Below are positions 28,228 through 37,121 of a stretch of 64,000 nucleotides of DNA, piece after piece. The notes below the pieces were generated by a model that saw only the letters and a program-made list of their open reading frames with translations, was not told where the DNA came from and ran no database searches. The translations under genes and the position numbers were made by a program. The DNA comes from Arthrobacter sp. Bz4. Its GTDB lineage: Bacteria > Actinomycetota > Actinomycetes > Actinomycetales > Micrococcaceae. The stretch lies in NCBI RefSeq assembly GCF_003075455.1, contig NZ_QDAE01000006.1:62001-126000 (forward strand). Direction: 5' to 3'. Numbering within the stretch: position 1 is the first letter of the stretch; each line of letters opens with the position of its first letter.

Positions 28228-29079
28228 CTACAGGGCGCGGATCGCCACCAATTCGTTGTGGATCCGCCGGGTCAGTTCATCAGCGGTCAGCGTCTCGGAT
28301 CCGCCGTGGGATCGCAGGTACAACAGAGACGACAGCCGCACCACGCGCCAAGCCCTTTCGACGGCGGCATCCCCCGCGGCTGCTGCGCGGCTGATCTCCG
28401 GGTCGTAAAGGTTGGGAGCGTTCAGTTGGCGCTGCCGGACCGCAGCAGCGAGCTTGGCTTTCAAAGGGTCCGTCTCGGCGTCGTCGGCGGTACGGAGAGA
28501 CGCCGAATAGGCCTCCGAGCGGGCGACGTCGCCGTCGTCGTAGGCGAGGTAGGAGGCCAGCGCCAACGCTCCCTCAATCCACTTCCACCGCCCGAAATTA
28601 CCGTCGAAGGGTAGCGGGGTCAACAGGTCGCAGACCCGGAGCGCGTTTGCGGCGTCGGCGAAGTCAACCAGAAGGCTCACCGCGAGATCGTGCACATCCT
28701 GCAGGTTGCTTCCCGACTTGAAGTTCACGCCCTTGGTGAGCCGGTCAGCAAGACCCTGCAACTGGGCGCTTTCGGGATGCACCGACACGGCGTGGGCGAT
28801 GACAGCCTCTGGGGTCCCATCCTGGGCGGGGATGGCACCTACCACCGGTGCGCCGTCGTCGACGGTGATCTGGACCTGCGACCCGGCCGCGATCCGCAGG
28901 GTGTCGCCGGACTCCAGGGTTGCGACGACGACGGCGGGAGTCCCGAAATCGTCCGTCTCAATGTCGGTTTCCACCACCTCTGCGGGGTCCGCGCCCGCCG
29001 GTCCAATGATGTGGTGACCGGCGGTGACAGCTTCGGCGCCAACCCGTCGGACACGCGTGGGTTTCCGGTTGCCGGTCAC
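28228..29079 (-). CDS. Hypothetical protein, two-part
   Basis: I am not certain of the family (it resembles what is labelled DUF6707 in Arthrobacter). The 283-residue soluble protein has an N-terminal beta-rich part (residues 30-90, ESGDTLRIAAGSQVQITVDD) and an alpha-helical rest resembling a TPR-like array (FDGNFGRWKWIEGALALASY, DGDVARSEAYSASLRTAD). No signal peptide or membrane segment. It starts three bases after the stop of the NUDIX-like gene, so the two form an operon. Confidence 0.7.
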   Translation of the reverse strand: MTGNRKPTRVRRVGAEAVTAGHHIIGPAGADPAEVVETDIETDDFGTPAVVVATLESGDTLRIAAGSQVQITVDDGAPVVGAIPAQDGTPEAVIAHAVSVHPESAQLQGLADRLTKGVNFKSGSNLQDVHDLAVSLLVDFADAANALRVCDLLTPLPFDGNFGRWKWIEGALALASYLAYDDGDVARSEAYSASLRTADDAETDPLKAKLAAAVRQRQLNAPNLYDPEISRAAAAGDAAVERAWRVVRLSSLLYLRSHGGSETLTADELTRRIHNELVAIRAL

Positions 29080-29082
29080 TGG

Positions 29083-29622
29083 TTAGCGTCCCCAGCCGGC
29101 GTAGGCCAACGCCTGACGGAGCAGTCCGCCGCGCCCGCCGGAGAACTCTGCCTGAACACCATCGCTTAATGCCTCATCGGGGGTCATCCAGGAAAGCTCC
29201 AGCGCATCCTGGCGCGGCTGGCATTCACCGGTGACAGGAATCAGGTAGGCGAGGGCGACGGCGTGCTGGCGGTCATCGGTCATGCCGGTTTCCGACGGTG
29301 AAGGGAAATACTCCGCGACGGTGAAGGGCGTCGGGCAGGGCGGCAACTGCGGCAGGGCGAACGGCCCCAGATCCTTCTCCAGATGCCGCACCAGCGCGGC
29401 GCGGATAGTTTCCCGATACATCACCCGACCAGAGACGAACGTCCTGACCATTTCACCCTGATCGTTGGCCTGCAACAGCAAACCCACCTCAGTGACATAA
29501 CCGAGCGAGTCGCACCGCACCGGGATGGCCTCCACATAGACCATGGGGAGGCGGCGGCGGGCTTCGTAGAGGTCATCCTCTGAAAGCCACCCGGGATTGG
29601 GGTCTGGGGTGCGAACGTTCAT
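29083..29622 (-). CDS. NUDIX-like (DUF4916) hydrolase
   Basis: A 179-residue protein with a NUDIX-fold layout: PMVYVEAIPVRCDSLGYVTE, GRVMYRETIRAALVRHLEKD in the position of the Nudix helix, and AVALAYLIPVTGECQPRQDA. The canonical GX5EX7REUXEEXGU signature is degraded (RETIRAALVRHLEKDLG), so catalysis is uncertain. ATG 29622 is chosen; a TTG seven codons upstream is possible. It is followed three bases later by the hypothetical gene ending at 28228. Confidence 0.75.
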   Translation of the reverse strand: MNVRTPDPNPGWLSEDDLYEARRRLPMVYVEAIPVRCDSLGYVTEVGLLLQANDQGEMVRTFVSGRVMYRETIRAALVRHLEKDLGPFALPQLPPCPTPFTVAEYFPSPSETGMTDDRQHAVALAYLIPVTGECQPRQDALELSWMTPDEALSDGVQAEFSGGRGGLLRQALAYAGWGR

Positions 29623-29725
29623 ACCTTGTTTTATCGCAGACAAGCCGTCGACGGCGGGCGGCGCGCTGCACTTCGGCCATTGGCTGAATTGCCAGACCGC
29701 AGCACACCCCTGATGCGGTGACCGC

Positions 29726-29769
29726 CGGGCGGGGGCGGCCGGGCAGCGATCGCCGGGGGTGGCCGCCCG
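29726..29769 (-). terminator. GC-rich hairpin after the VOC gene
   Basis: CGGGCGG plus GCC (29726-29740, bulged) pairs with GGCCGCCCG (29761-29769), just beyond the stop of the VOC gene on the minus strand. It is imperfect and has no T tract. Confidence 0.3.
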
Positions 29770-29777
29770 CCGTCAGC

Positions 29778-30434
29778 TCAGCCTTCCGGCCGCTCACTGA
29801 TGGTGAATGACCGGTGCGCTGAGACAGGCACGGTCAGGATGCGGTTCCTGCCCGTCCCTGACATTTCGGCGGAGAAGCCGGCGTGCTGCACCCGGAGCCG
29901 GAGGTCCGCGACGTCGCCCGCATAGTCAAAACCCACCTGGAAGTACTGGTGTCCGCCGGTCCGTACGACCACCCGCCCGCCGTTCTTGGCGGTGAAATCC
30001 GTTGCTTCGGCCGCCGGGCCGTGGGGGCGTGCCCCAATGTCTCTGAGCATCCTGGCTGCCCTCTGCGGGTCGGGGGTCGACCAGATGCAGACAACGGTCA
30101 AGGCGTGATCCACGTCGGGGTCCAGGAGCCGATCGCCCTGATCGACGGGGATGGTTTGTCCCGGCGCCTCGACCCGGACAGCCGTCATGCCAGCCGCATC
30201 CCTGATCACTTCCGCTGCTGTTCCGCTCTCGGCGGTGCGGCGGGCAAACTCTTCGAGAACTCCCGCCTCGAAGCCCAATAGCGTCAGTTCGGCGGTGCCC
30301 GGCTGGAGCGCGATCCGGCCACCGCCCGCGTCGAAGAAAGCAGTCCCCTGCTGCTGGACCATTCCCAGGGCCGGAAGCAGGTCTCCCAGCAGCTGGGGGT
30401 CGGTGGTGATCAGGGTGGGGCGAACGCGCAGCAT
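29778..30434 (-). CDS. VOC-family (glyoxalase-like) protein
   Basis: The 218-residue protein shows two beta-alpha-beta-beta-beta modules (LRVRPTLITTDPQLLGDLLP and ALTVVCIWSTPDPQRAARML), the vicinal oxygen chelate layout. Metal ligands are not obvious: GRIALQPG and KNGGRVVVRTG hold the positions where His/Glu usually lie, so it may be a non-catalytic member. The start MLRVRP (30434) is preferred to ATG 30446. Confidence 0.72.
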   Translation of the reverse strand: MLRVRPTLITTDPQLLGDLLPALGMVQQQGTAFFDAGGGRIALQPGTAELTLLGFEAGVLEEFARRTAESGTAAEVIRDAAGMTAVRVEAPGQTIPVDQGDRLLDPDVDHALTVVCIWSTPDPQRAARMLRDIGARPHGPAAEATDFTAKNGGRVVVRTGGHQYFQVGFDYAGDVADLRLRVQHAGFSAEMSGTGRNRILTVPVSAHRSFTISERPEG

Positions 30435-30499
30435 GTGGGGCCTCAACGGATTCTGGGGGTCGGGAAGCTCAGCCGAGCATGAAGGTTTACAGTAACCCC

Positions 30500-31090
30500 A
30501 TGAAGGCTGAACTGCCCGAACTGTTGGTTCCCGATGCGTCGGCGTGGAAGGAATGGCTTGGCGCCAATCACTCCGTCTCCCCGGGAGTCTGGCTGATCCT
30601 GCACAAGAAGGGCGGCTCCGTCACCGGGCTGACCTACGCCGCGGCGTTGGATGAGGCACTGTGCGTGGGCTGGATCGATGGCCAGGCCCGACGACGGGAC
30701 GAGGGGAGTAGCTTCCAGCGGTTTACCCCGCGCGGCCCGCGCAGCATCTGGTCGGTACGCAACATTGGCTTCATTGAACGCCTCACGGCTGAAGGCCGAA
30801 TGATGCCGGCAGGGCAGGCCGCCGTCGACGCCGCGAAAGCCGATGGTCGATGGGAGCGGGCCTACGCTGGGCCGGCCACTGCTGAGGTTCCGGACGACCT
30901 AGCCGCGGCCATTGCCGCCGAACCGGAAGCACAGGCCATGTTCGATGTCCTGACCTCACAAAACAGGTACGCCCTGATCTTCCGTCTGACCCAGCTGAAA
31001 ACCGAGGCCGCCAGGGAACGGAACATCGCCAAGTTCGTGGCAATGCTCGCTCGACACGAGACTTTGTATCCACAGCGGAAGCTACCCTGA
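30500..31090 (+). CDS. YdeI/OmpD-associated family protein
   Basis: The 196-residue protein carries the YdeI signature: PDASAWKEWLGANHS, GVWLILHKKGGS, LTYAAALDEALCVGWIDGQA, RRRDEGSSFQRFTPRGPRSI and WSVRNIGFIERL, then C-terminal helices (NRYALIFRLTQLKTEAARER). Family members are linked to stress and antimicrobial-peptide tolerance, but the biochemical function is not settled. ATG 30500 gives the conserved N-terminus; ATG 30479 would add seven residues. It is divergent from the VOC gene. Confidence 0.88.
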   Translation: MKAELPELLVPDASAWKEWLGANHSVSPGVWLILHKKGGSVTGLTYAAALDEALCVGWIDGQARRRDEGSSFQRFTPRGPRSIWSVRNIGFIERLTAEGRMMPAGQAAVDAAKADGRWERAYAGPATAEVPDDLAAAIAAEPEAQAMFDVLTSQNRYALIFRLTQLKTEAARERNIAKFVAMLARHETLYPQRKLP

Positions 31091-31146
31091 GCCGTCACAA
31101 AACTAATTAGGGCACACTTCTGTGACTAATTCGAAAAATTCCCGTG

Positions 31147-31165
31147 TAAGGTAATCCTTACCAAC
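31147..31165 (+). promoter_or_regulatory. DtxR/IdeR-type iron box upstream of iron ABC operon
   Basis: TAAGGTAATCCTTACCAAC aligns with the DtxR/IdeR consensus core AGGTWAGSCTWACCT, with two mismatches that I count. It has GTAAGG/CCTTAC symmetry. It ends 38 bp before the iron-binding lipoprotein gene, which suits iron-dependent repression. Confidence 0.65.
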
Positions 31166-31202
31166 ACTTCAACACTGGAACATCTTCGGAGACATCACAC
31201 TC

Positions 31203-32258
31203 ATGACCAACAGATTTGCTGCCCTAGCCGCTGGCGCCACCATCCTCGCCCTCGTGGGCTGTGGGGCGACGACCGAATCAGGCTCCGATCAAACGGATCC
31301 AGCACCAGCCGCCGAGTTGGAGAGCGACAATGCGTTCACCCTCTACTCCGGCCGCGACGAAGCACTGGTCCAGCCACTGATCGACATGTTCGAAGAATCC
31401 ACGGGCGTTGAGGTGGACGTGCGTTACGGGAACACCGCTGAACTCGGTGCACTCCTCCTGGAAGAAGGCGAGCAGACGCCGGCCCAGGTCTTCCTTTCCC
31501 AGGATGCGGGGGCGCTCGGCGCTCTCAGCAGCGCCGGGTTGTTCAGTACCCTCCCGGAGGACCTCGCGGCCACCGTTCCCGACGGATTCACCTCCACGGA
31601 TGACAGCTGGGTGGGTGTCACGGGCCGGGCCCGCGTCATCGTGTACGACGGCGAGGAGCTGACGGCTGAGGAAGTCCCAGTCTCCGTGGATGACCTGACC
31701 GAACCCGAATGGTCCGGTCGGGTGGGGGTAGCCCCATCGAACGCCAGCTTCCAGGCCTTCGTCACGGCCTACCGGGTGCTGAACGGTGAAGAGGCAGCCG
31801 ATGAATGGGTATCGGCGCTCGCGGCCAACGACCCACAGATCTTCGAGAACAACGGGGCTGTCCTGACCGCTGTGAACGAGGGAGTTGTCGAAACCGGTTT
31901 GATCAACCACTACTACTGGTTCCGCCAGGCAGCCGAGGCCGGCGAGGAAAACATGCGCGCCCAGCTGTCCTACCCCGAAGCCGGAGACCCAGGCTCCATC
32001 GTGAACGTCACCGGTGCGGGCATCCTGTCCAACGCCGCGCAGGACGCCGACGCCCTCAAGTTCGTCGAATTCCTGGTCTCGGCTGAAGCGCAGCAGTACT
32101 TCGTCGATGAAACGTTCGAGTACCCGCTCGCGGACGGTATTGACGCACCCGAGGGATTGCCAGCGTTGGATTCGCTGGTCAACCCGGACCTGGACCTCTC
32201 GGATCTGGAATCCCTGGAACAGACCCAGGAACTGCTCAGCAAGCATGGGCTGATCTGA
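31203..32258 (+). CDS. Iron(III) ABC transporter substrate-binding lipoprotein
   Basis: The 351-residue precursor has a signal peptide with lipobox LVGC (Cys20), so the protein is anchored outside the membrane. The body is a FbpA/FutA-type periplasmic-binding fold: LYSGRDEALVQPLIDMFEES, AELGALLLEEGEQTPAQVFL, GVAPSNASFQAFVTAYRVL, and LINHYYWFR, whose adjacent Tyr pair is the usual Fe(III) ligand. The permease gene follows after 26 bp. A DtxR-type box upstream supports regulation by iron. Confidence 0.93.
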   Translation: MTNRFAALAAGATILALVGCGATTESGSDQTDPAPAAELESDNAFTLYSGRDEALVQPLIDMFEESTGVEVDVRYGNTAELGALLLEEGEQTPAQVFLSQDAGALGALSSAGLFSTLPEDLAATVPDGFTSTDDSWVGVTGRARVIVYDGEELTAEEVPVSVDDLTEPEWSGRVGVAPSNASFQAFVTAYRVLNGEEAADEWVSALAANDPQIFENNGAVLTAVNEGVVETGLINHYYWFRQAAEAGEENMRAQLSYPEAGDPGSIVNVTGAGILSNAAQDADALKFVEFLVSAEAQQYFVDETFEYPLADGIDAPEGLPALDSLVNPDLDLSDLESLEQTQELLSKHGLI

Positions 32259-32284
32259 TCTAGGTAGGAGCCGGTGACCCTCGA

Positions 32285-33877
32285 ATGACCCTCGTCCGAA
32301 CTGGACGCGCCAGCAGCACGCCGGCGCGTTCAGTTCGTGCGCCCGGCACCGGCCGTGCCCCCTGGGTCAAGCCTCCCGCCTGGCTGCTGCTTCTGGCCAT
32401 GCTGGCTGCCACCACGGCAGCGATCCCGTTGGTCTACCTCGTCGCACGCACCACCGACGCCGGGTTCACCGAACTCGTCGACACGCTCCTGCGGGCCAGG
32501 GTCCTGCAGCTTGCGCTGAACTCGGTCCTGCTGGCGGCATCGGTGACCATCGCATGCCTGGTGTTGGGTACCGCATCGGCGTGGGTGTTGACCCGGGTCA
32601 GAATCCCCGCACCCCGCGCCATGCTCCTGATCTCAGCTTTGCCGCTCGCCGTCCCCTCCTACCTCGCTGCCTACGGCTGGCTGGTCTGGTTGCCGACCCT
32701 CGACGGATTCTTTGCGAGTTGGCTGATCATGACGGCCGTCTGCACGCCCTATGTCACCTTGCCGGTTGCCGCAGCGCTCCGAGGCGCCTCGGGCGATCTC
32801 GAGGCGGTGGCCCGCACGTTGGGCCGCGGTCCCTGGGGAGCGTTCAAAGCCGCGACCTGGCCGAGGGTCAGGCCTGCGGCCGCCGCGGGCGCCCTCCTCG
32901 TTGCCCTGTACACACTCTCGGACTTCGGGCTGGTGTCCATGTTGCGGTACCAGACCCTCACCTGGGGCATCAATTCGGCCTACGGCGCAAGCTTCGACCG
33001 CAACCAGGCGGCGCTGCTCGCGCTCATGCTCGTTGTCCTGGCGCTGACGGTGGTGGCGGGGGAGAAACGGTTCCGTGGCCGGGTCAGCCAGGGGGCAGGC
33101 CGCGGCAGGGTGCCGCTGGTCGCGCCCCGGCGCTGGCTCGCCGGGGCGCTGGCCCTGGTACTGGCCGCCCCAGTGGTCGCCGTCGTCGTGCCCGTCGGAG
33201 GACTCACCAGCCGCCTGCTGGACGCTGCGACGTTACGCGAGATGGACGTCAGCCGCCTGATTGAGGCGATTGGGGCCACGCTGGGACTCGCCGCAGCCGG
33301 GGCCGTCGCAGCAGTGTTGTTGGCCCTCCCCATCGCGGTCCTGGCCGCACGCTATCGTGGGCGCCTGATCGCGGCAGTCGAGGCGGTCGGGTTCCTGGGG
33401 CACGCGCTCCCCGGCATTGTGGTGGGTCTGTCGCTGGTGTTTTTCGCGCTTGGGGCGGTCCCAATCCTGTACCAAACCGTAGTGGTGCTGATCTTCGGGT
33501 ACGCCGTCCTGTTCATGCCGAAGGCTATCGGCACCATGCGCAACGGGATAGCCGCGGTGCCGGAAAACCTGGTTGACGTGTCCCGAATGCTGGGGTTGTC
33601 CCCGCTGCAGACCTGGTGGCGGGTGACCGCGCGGCTGGCGCTGCCCGGTATCGGAGTTAGCGCGCTGCTGGTAGCCATCTCGGTCATGAAAGAATTGCCT
33701 GCGACGCTGCTGTTGCGCCCCACCGGCACCGCCACCCTCGCGACAGAACTGTGGTCCAGGACCACAGTGTTCGAGTATGGGGCTGCCGCACCCTACGCGG
33801 CCACCCTGGTGCTGCTCGCCGCCGTCCCGGCGGTGGTGCTTTCTGGATTCCGGGGCGTAGCGAAGGAGGACTTGTGA
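32285..33877 (+). CDS. Iron(III) ABC transporter permease (fused two-domain)
   Basis: The 530-residue membrane protein has two BPD_transp_1 domains in one chain, as in FbpB/AfuB/FutB. Each carries an EAA-like loop: LEAVARTLGRGPWGAFKAAT (about 175-195) and LVDVSRMLGLSPLQTWWRVT (about 430-450). About twelve hydrophobic segments are visible. It overlaps the ATPase gene start (GTGA), so the operon is lipoprotein, permease, ATPase. Confidence 0.93.
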   Translation: MTLVRTGRASSTPARSVRAPGTGRAPWVKPPAWLLLLAMLAATTAAIPLVYLVARTTDAGFTELVDTLLRARVLQLALNSVLLAASVTIACLVLGTASAWVLTRVRIPAPRAMLLISALPLAVPSYLAAYGWLVWLPTLDGFFASWLIMTAVCTPYVTLPVAAALRGASGDLEAVARTLGRGPWGAFKAATWPRVRPAAAAGALLVALYTLSDFGLVSMLRYQTLTWGINSAYGASFDRNQAALLALMLVVLALTVVAGEKRFRGRVSQGAGRGRVPLVAPRRWLAGALALVLAAPVVAVVVPVGGLTSRLLDAATLREMDVSRLIEAIGATLGLAAAGAVAAVLLALPIAVLAARYRGRLIAAVEAVGFLGHALPGIVVGLSLVFFALGAVPILYQTVVVLIFGYAVLFMPKAIGTMRNGIAAVPENLVDVSRMLGLSPLQTWWRVTARLALPGIGVSALLVAISVMKELPATLLLRPTGTATLATELWSRTTVFEYGAAAPYAATLVLLAAVPAVVLSGFRGVAKEDL

Positions 33878-35256
33878 GCTGGGTAGTCATTGATGGGCTG
33901 AGCGTTGCCTACGGGGGCACGACGGTGCTCGACGGCGTGCACCTGGAGATCCCGAGGGGATCGCTCACCGCTGTCCTGGGCCCGAGCGGTTGTGGCAAAA
34001 CCACCCTGCTGCGAGCCATCGCCGGATTGCTCCCGGCGGCGGGTGGAACCATCCGGGTGGGCGAGAATCTCCTCTCTTCTCCTACGGTCCAACGGGCACC
34101 CGAGAAGCGGGGTGTCGGCTGGGTCCCGCAGGACGCCTCACTCTTCCCTCACCTGACGGTCGGCGAGAACATCGGTTTCGGGCTGAAGCGGAGCGCTGGC
34201 AGGTCCGGGCGGATCGCGGACCTCGCCGCGATGGTGGGCCTCGGCGAACTGATCGACCGGGCACCATCCCAGCTTTCCGGCGGCCAGGCGCAACGGGTGG
34301 CACTCGCCCGGTCCCTCGCACCACGGCCCGATCTGGTGCTCCTCGATGAGCCGTTCGCTGCCCTGGACCCCCAACTCCGGTCAACCCTTCGCCGGGAGGT
34401 CGCGGACCTGTTGCGAGGCCAAAGCAACACCAGCCTGCTCGTCACCCACGACCAGGAGGAGGCGTTGTCCCTGGCCGACTATGTTGCGGTGATGCGGGAG
34501 GGCCGGATCCTCCAGTGGGGCACGCCCCACGAAGTGTATGAGCGCCCGATCAGCCGCTGGGTGGCAGCCTTCGTCGGGGACACCGTGGAAATGGATGGTT
34601 TGTGGGCCGGCGGCCGGGTGCAGTGTGCTCTGGGGCTGGTGGAGGCCGAGATGGCCGACGGCAGCGAACCGGTAGACGGTTCACCGGTGTGCGTCATGCT
34701 CCGCCCGGAATGGTTGGATGTGACGGCTGGCGGGACGGATGCGACAGTCACCGCAGTGTCCTACGCGGGCCACGATGCCCTGGTCGGTCTTGAGTTGCCG
34801 TCCGGCTTCACCGTGCGCGCACGGGTCGCCGCCCCCGATCTGCCGCGCCGCGGGGACCGGGTGACGGTGGGTATCAGGCACCGGGCGCTGGCCTATCCGG
34901 TCGTTTCGGCCTCGGTGCCGCGCCCGCGGTCACCCGGTAGGCGGCTTCCAGAATCATCCACGCCTGCAGCTGCGTCGACAGCTCGGAGCCCCGGGTGCCA
35001 GCGTCGGCCCCGGTTCCTGCCGGGAATTCCAGCACACCCGCCGCCGCAGGAGAACGACGGCGGCCGGTGCCGCCGCGGGCCGTCGTCCCCTGCGCCGTCT
35101 TCCGCTTCGGCGCTGGCGTCCCGTCAGGTACAGTCCGTCCGGTCCACAGCGTCTCGGCCGTCGTCGTCACCAGTGCTCCGGCGGTGCGCCGTGTCGCGGA
35201 CGGCAGGGCGGGGGTCGCAGCAGCGACAGCCAGGTAGCGGGCCAGAATTCCGGTGA
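33874..35256 (+). CDS. Iron(III) ABC transporter ATP-binding protein with antisense-overlapping tail
   Basis: ATPase of the FbpC type, starting at GTG 33874 inside the permease stop after GGAGG. Seen: Walker [11 protein letters not shown]-loop [12 protein letters not shown], signature LSGGQAQR, Walker B LVLLDEP, H-loop THDQEEA, and a TOBE-like C-terminal domain ([12 protein letters not shown]). The expected end is near [12 protein letters not shown] (about residue 345), but no stop follows, and the frame runs another 110 Arg/Pro/Ser-rich residues to 35256, entirely antisense to the GH76 gene. The tail is probably junk arising from a lost stop or a base error. Confidence 0.9.
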   Translation: MSWVVIDGLSVAYGGTTVLDGVHLEIPRGSLTAVLGPSGCGKTTLLRAIAGLLPAAGGTIRVGENLLSSPTVQRAPEKRGVGWVPQDASLFPHLTVGENIGFGLKRSAGRSGRIADLAAMVGLGELIDRAPSQLSGGQAQRVALARSLAPRPDLVLLDEPFAALDPQLRSTLRREVADLLRGQSNTSLLVTHDQEEALSLADYVAVMREGRILQWGTPHEVYERPISRWVAAFVGDTVEMDGLWAGGRVQCALGLVEAEMADGSEPVDGSPVCVMLRPEWLDVTAGGTDATVTAVSYAGHDALVGLELPSGFTVRARVAAPDLPRRGDRVTVGIRHRALAYPVVSASVPRPRSPGRRLPESSTPAAASTARSPGCQRRPRFLPGIPAHPPPQENDGGRCRRGPSSPAPSSASALASRQVQSVRSTASRPSSSPVLRRCAVSRTAGRGSQQRQPGSGPEFR

Positions 35257-36055
35257 ACAATCCGCCGTCGCCCCCACCATGCGTCCACAGCACGCCGTCG
35301 TGCGTCAGCTGCTTGTCGACGGCGAGGATCAGGTCTTCAGCACTGGACAGGTTATCCGGCCCACCGAGTTCCAGGAGGGCACCAAGCACGGGCCCCTGGT
35401 TATAGGTGTAGATGGTTGGTATCAGCCTCTCGCGTCCGCCAGCGATCCGGATACCATCCTGGAACAACCCGGTGCGGGGATCCTGCAGGCGACCCTGCAG
35501 CCAGTCGACCAGCTCCTGGGCCCGGACCGTATCGCCTCGCCGGGCGAACAACAGGGCGGCGGGTCCCGTGGCCGGGGTGTTCTTGAAGTCACGGTCGGTG
35601 TTCCAGTACAGCCCGCCGTCGAGCTCGGGGGTGTGCGCAGACCGAAGCGCCCGCATCAGAGGCGAGCCGGGATGTCCACCGCCGCGCCCCAGCTGACGGA
35701 ACCGATCGGCGGCGAGCGCAAGCCACGCCATATCGTCGTAATAAGAGTTGGTCCAGCGCAGTCCGTTGCGTAAGTAGATGCTCCGGAGCAGCCGGCGTGC
35801 CGTGACAGCCTGCTTTTCGGCGGCACACTCATCGGATTCGCGCAGGGCCGCATCCACCAGTGCGTCAAGGTAATGAGCCTGCCACCAATAGTGCCAGGGG
35901 GACAGGCCCCGCCCGGGAGGAAAACGCACGGCGCCGAGGTGGGTGCCCGGCAGACCCCACAGCCGATGACCGAACCTGGACCCCACGGATTCAGCTGCGG
36001 CCCGAGCCCGCAACCCGGCTGTACGGACCGGGTGTTCCTCCCGCGAATTGAGCAT
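34874..36055 (-). CDS. Glycoside hydrolase family 76 protein
   Basis: The 393-residue protein belongs to the GH76 endo-alpha-1,6-mannanase family. The catalytic pair appears in TNSYYDDMAWLALAADRF (two consecutive Asp, about residues 104-105). Other family features are GLSPWHYWWQAHYLDALVDA, GLYWNTDRDFKNTPATGPAA and PTIYTYNQGPVLGALLEL. No signal peptide is visible, so an intracellular or salvage role is possible. The region after about 320 is Arg/Pro/Ala-rich before [19 protein letters not shown]. The 3' third is overlapped in antisense by the iron ABC ATPase frame. Confidence 0.87.
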   Translation of the reverse strand: MLNSREEHPVRTAGLRARAAAESVGSRFGHRLWGLPGTHLGAVRFPPGRGLSPWHYWWQAHYLDALVDAALRESDECAAEKQAVTARRLLRSIYLRNGLRWTNSYYDDMAWLALAADRFRQLGRGGGHPGSPLMRALRSAHTPELDGGLYWNTDRDFKNTPATGPAALLFARRGDTVRAQELVDWLQGRLQDPRTGLFQDGIRIAGGRERLIPTIYTYNQGPVLGALLELGGPDNLSSAEDLILAVDKQLTHDGVLWTHGGGDGGLFTGILARYLAVAAATPALPSATRRTAGALVTTTAETLWTGRTVPDGTPAPKRKTAQGTTARGGTGRRRSPAAAGVLEFPAGTGADAGTRGSELSTQLQAWMILEAAYRVTAGAAPRPKRPDRPAPGA

Positions 36056-36224
36056 AAAACCACCCTAGCCGGACAGCGCGGTACCTGTATTGAGCAATCT
36101 GCCAATTCCCGGCCACCCCGGATGCAGTATGGGCTACGTCACAGTAATGTTTAGTGGGCATCAGGTTCCATCCCAGCACCAAATGGCGGCAAATCGCCCA
36201 ATGGCACCAACTCGAGGAGACTTC

Positions 36225-37121
36225 ATGGACATCAACCACACTGTGGCCCTGATCACCGGAGGAGCCTCCGGCCTGGGACAGGCCACTGCCAGGCAACTGC
36301 ACGGCGAAGGCGCCACCGTGGTGCTGGTGGACCTGCCCCAGTCGGCCGGCGCCGAGTTCGCTGCCGCGCTGGGCGACCGGGCCGTGTTTGCCCCGGCAGA
36401 CGTCACCGATCCAGCACAGGTCCAGGCTGCGGTCGATACTGCTGTTGCGCTCGGCCCGCTTCGCACAGTGGTCAACTGCGCGGGGATCGCCACCCCCGGG
36501 AAGGTCCTCGGACGTGACGGGGTACTTCCCCTGGAGCAGTTCACCAAGGTCATCAACATCAACCTGATCGGCACCTTCAACGTGATCCGGTTGTCCGCGG
36601 AGGCGATGGCAGCAACCGATCCCGTGACGCCGGAGGACGGCTCGGCTGAACGCGGGGTCATTGTGAACACCGCGTCAGTCGCAGCGTTCGACGGTCAGAT
36701 CGGCCAGCCAGCCTATGCCGCCTCCAAGGGTGCCGTCGCCGCGATGACCCTGCCCATCGCGCGTGAACTGGCCCGGTCGCTGATCCGGGTGGTCACCATT
36801 GCGCCCGGGATTTTCGAGACCCCAATGATGTCGGGGCTGCCCCAGGAGGCGCAGGATTCCCTCGGCGCCCAGGTCCCTCACCCGTCCCGGCTCGGCAAGC
36901 CCGCCGAGTACGCAGCCCTCGTCTCCCACATCGTGCAGAATCAGATGCTCAACGGCGAAACGATTCGCCTCGACGGTGCCATCCGGATGCGCCGAAATAG
37001 CTGCCCAGCGCAGCCCAGAAAGGAACAGCTCAATGGAGAGCACCCTCCCCTCCGCCGATTTTATGGGCTTCGAATCCCTCCTCAGCCCCACCGAAAGCGC
37101 CAAACTCGACGACGTCCGTGA
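36225..37121 (+). CDS. SDR-family 3-hydroxyacyl-CoA dehydrogenase-like, frameshifted end
   Basis: An NAD-dependent short-chain dehydrogenase of the type II HADH (HSD17B10) branch: [15 protein letters not shown] (cofactor), [26 protein letters not shown] in VNTASVAAF and the catalytic YAASK, with [12 protein letters not shown] in the substrate loop. The start ATG 36225 follows GAGGAG. The family usually ends [13 protein letters not shown] plus two or three residues. Here one missing base near 36987-36993 shifts the frame and adds about 48 residues overlapping the next gene; restoring it gives stop TAG at 36998-37000. The active site is unaffected. Confidence 0.9.
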   Translation: MDINHTVALITGGASGLGQATARQLHGEGATVVLVDLPQSAGAEFAAALGDRAVFAPADVTDPAQVQAAVDTAVALGPLRTVVNCAGIATPGKVLGRDGVLPLEQFTKVININLIGTFNVIRLSAEAMAATDPVTPEDGSAERGVIVNTASVAAFDGQIGQPAYAASKGAVAAMTLPIARELARSLIRVVTIAPGIFETPMMSGLPQEAQDSLGAQVPHPSRLGKPAEYAALVSHIVQNQMLNGETIRLDGAIRMRRNSCPAQPRKEQLNGEHPPLRRFYGLRIPPQPHRKRQTRRRP

